Below are positions 49,346-49,814 of a stretch of 49,814 nt of DNA, piece by piece. Position 1 is the stretch's first letter. Each line of letters begins with the position of its first letter. The notes below the pieces were generated by a model. The model worked only from the letters and a program-made list of their open reading frames with translations, did no database searches and was not told where the DNA came from. Source of the DNA: CAXBCP01 sp963974055 (GTDB taxonomy: Bacteria > Pseudomonadota > Alphaproteobacteria > MPNO01 > UBA830); assembly GCA_963974055.1 (NCBI GenBank), contig CAXBCP010000033.1:1-49814 (forward strand), given 5' to 3'. The translations under genes were made by a program, and so were the position numbers.

Positions 49346-49460
49346 CCTGGCAACGACCTACTCTCCCACACCTTAAGATGCAGTACCATCGGCGCTGAGG
49401 GCCTTCACTTCCGAGTTCGGAATGGGATCGGGTGTTGCTCCCTCGCCATTGCCACCAGGT
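49346..49460 (-). rRNA. rrf: 5S ribosomal RNA
   Basis: About 115 nt on the minus strand start with CCTGGTGGCAATGGCGAGGG, contain the conserved CCCGATCCCATTCCGAACTC and end with GGTCGTTGCCAGG, so the 5' and 3' ends pair. Ends are set by that pairing and may be off by one or two bases. Confidence 0.96.
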
Positions 49461-49561
49461 CATCAAAACGCACTGGTCTCGCAAGACAGAAATGTTGTCA
49501 TCGTCCGTGAACAAACACGCTTTAACATCGTGTGCTTGAGCTTACCGCTGTACATGACAGC

Positions 49562-49814
<253 letters not shown>

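Overview
The window is about 49.8 kb of GC-rich, densely coded chromosome from an alphaproteobacterium, most like the Rhodospirillales and relatives. The evidence is an alphaproteobacterial DUF3126 gene, the rRNA operon order 23S-5S-tRNA-fMet at the right edge, codon use strongly biased to G/C in third positions, and many aromatic or organic-acid catabolism genes with a TRAP transporter. No plasmid or phage functions are visible. One decayed IS1182-type transposase fragment is present.

Layout. 1-2.1 kb: the N-terminal part of a 2Fe-2S hydroxylase subunit, a LysR regulator and a divergent cupin dioxygenase-like gene. 2.2-4.0 kb: a PEP-CTERM surface protein and about 0.9 kb of gene-poor DNA with the IS remnant and short tandem repeats. 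4.0-9.2 kb: HIT protein, orphan BMP-type binding protein, DJ-1/PfpI protein, Rieske oxygenase, DUF3126, a glutathione S-transferase (GST) interrupted by an in-frame TGA, and a DUF1761 membrane protein. 9.2-11.7 kb: PepSY protein, response regulator and sensor kinase. 11.9-18.5 kb: a divergent run of ten envelope genes (glycine-zipper, peptidoglycan-binding, ExbD-like, lytic transglycosylase, lipoprotein, coiled-coil, two small membrane proteins, ExbB/TolQ-like, TonB-like architecture). 18.5-28.7 kb: catabolic genes (UbiD, TauD, polytopic membrane protein, quinone oxidoreductase, amidase, HpcH aldolase, enoyl-CoA hydratase, ADP-forming acyl-CoA synthetase). 28.6-30.5 kb: methyltransferase and glycosyltransferase. 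30.7-38.8 kb: AhpD-like protein, FKBP isomerase, DEAD-box helicase, 2OG-Fe(II) oxygenase, DHCW cupin, flavin-dependent halogenase-like protein, GMC oxidoreductase, carboxymuconolactone decarboxylase. 39.0-48.8 kb: a long minus-strand aromatic-acid gene set (IclR, gentisate dioxygenase-like cupin, FAH hydrolase, amidohydrolase, TRAP DctP-DctQ-DctM, FAD monooxygenase, Rieske oxygenase). 49.1-49.8 kb: terminator, tRNA-fMet, 5S and the 3' end of 23S rRNA.

The best single observation is the GST gene at 8024-8725. A ribosome-binding site and ATG lead into a complete GST frame except that codon 13, at the usual catalytic Cys-Pro position, is TGA. A perfect 7-bp stem starts 11 nt downstream, with its loop opening 18 nt after the TGA and G as the second loop base. 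This fits a bacterial selenocysteine insertion element, so the gene is probably a selenoprotein. The second is the 11.9-18.5 kb cluster, which looks like an uncharacterised ExbB/ExbD/TonB-like energy-coupled envelope machine combined with peptidoglycan binding and cleavage, divergent from its own probable two-component system.
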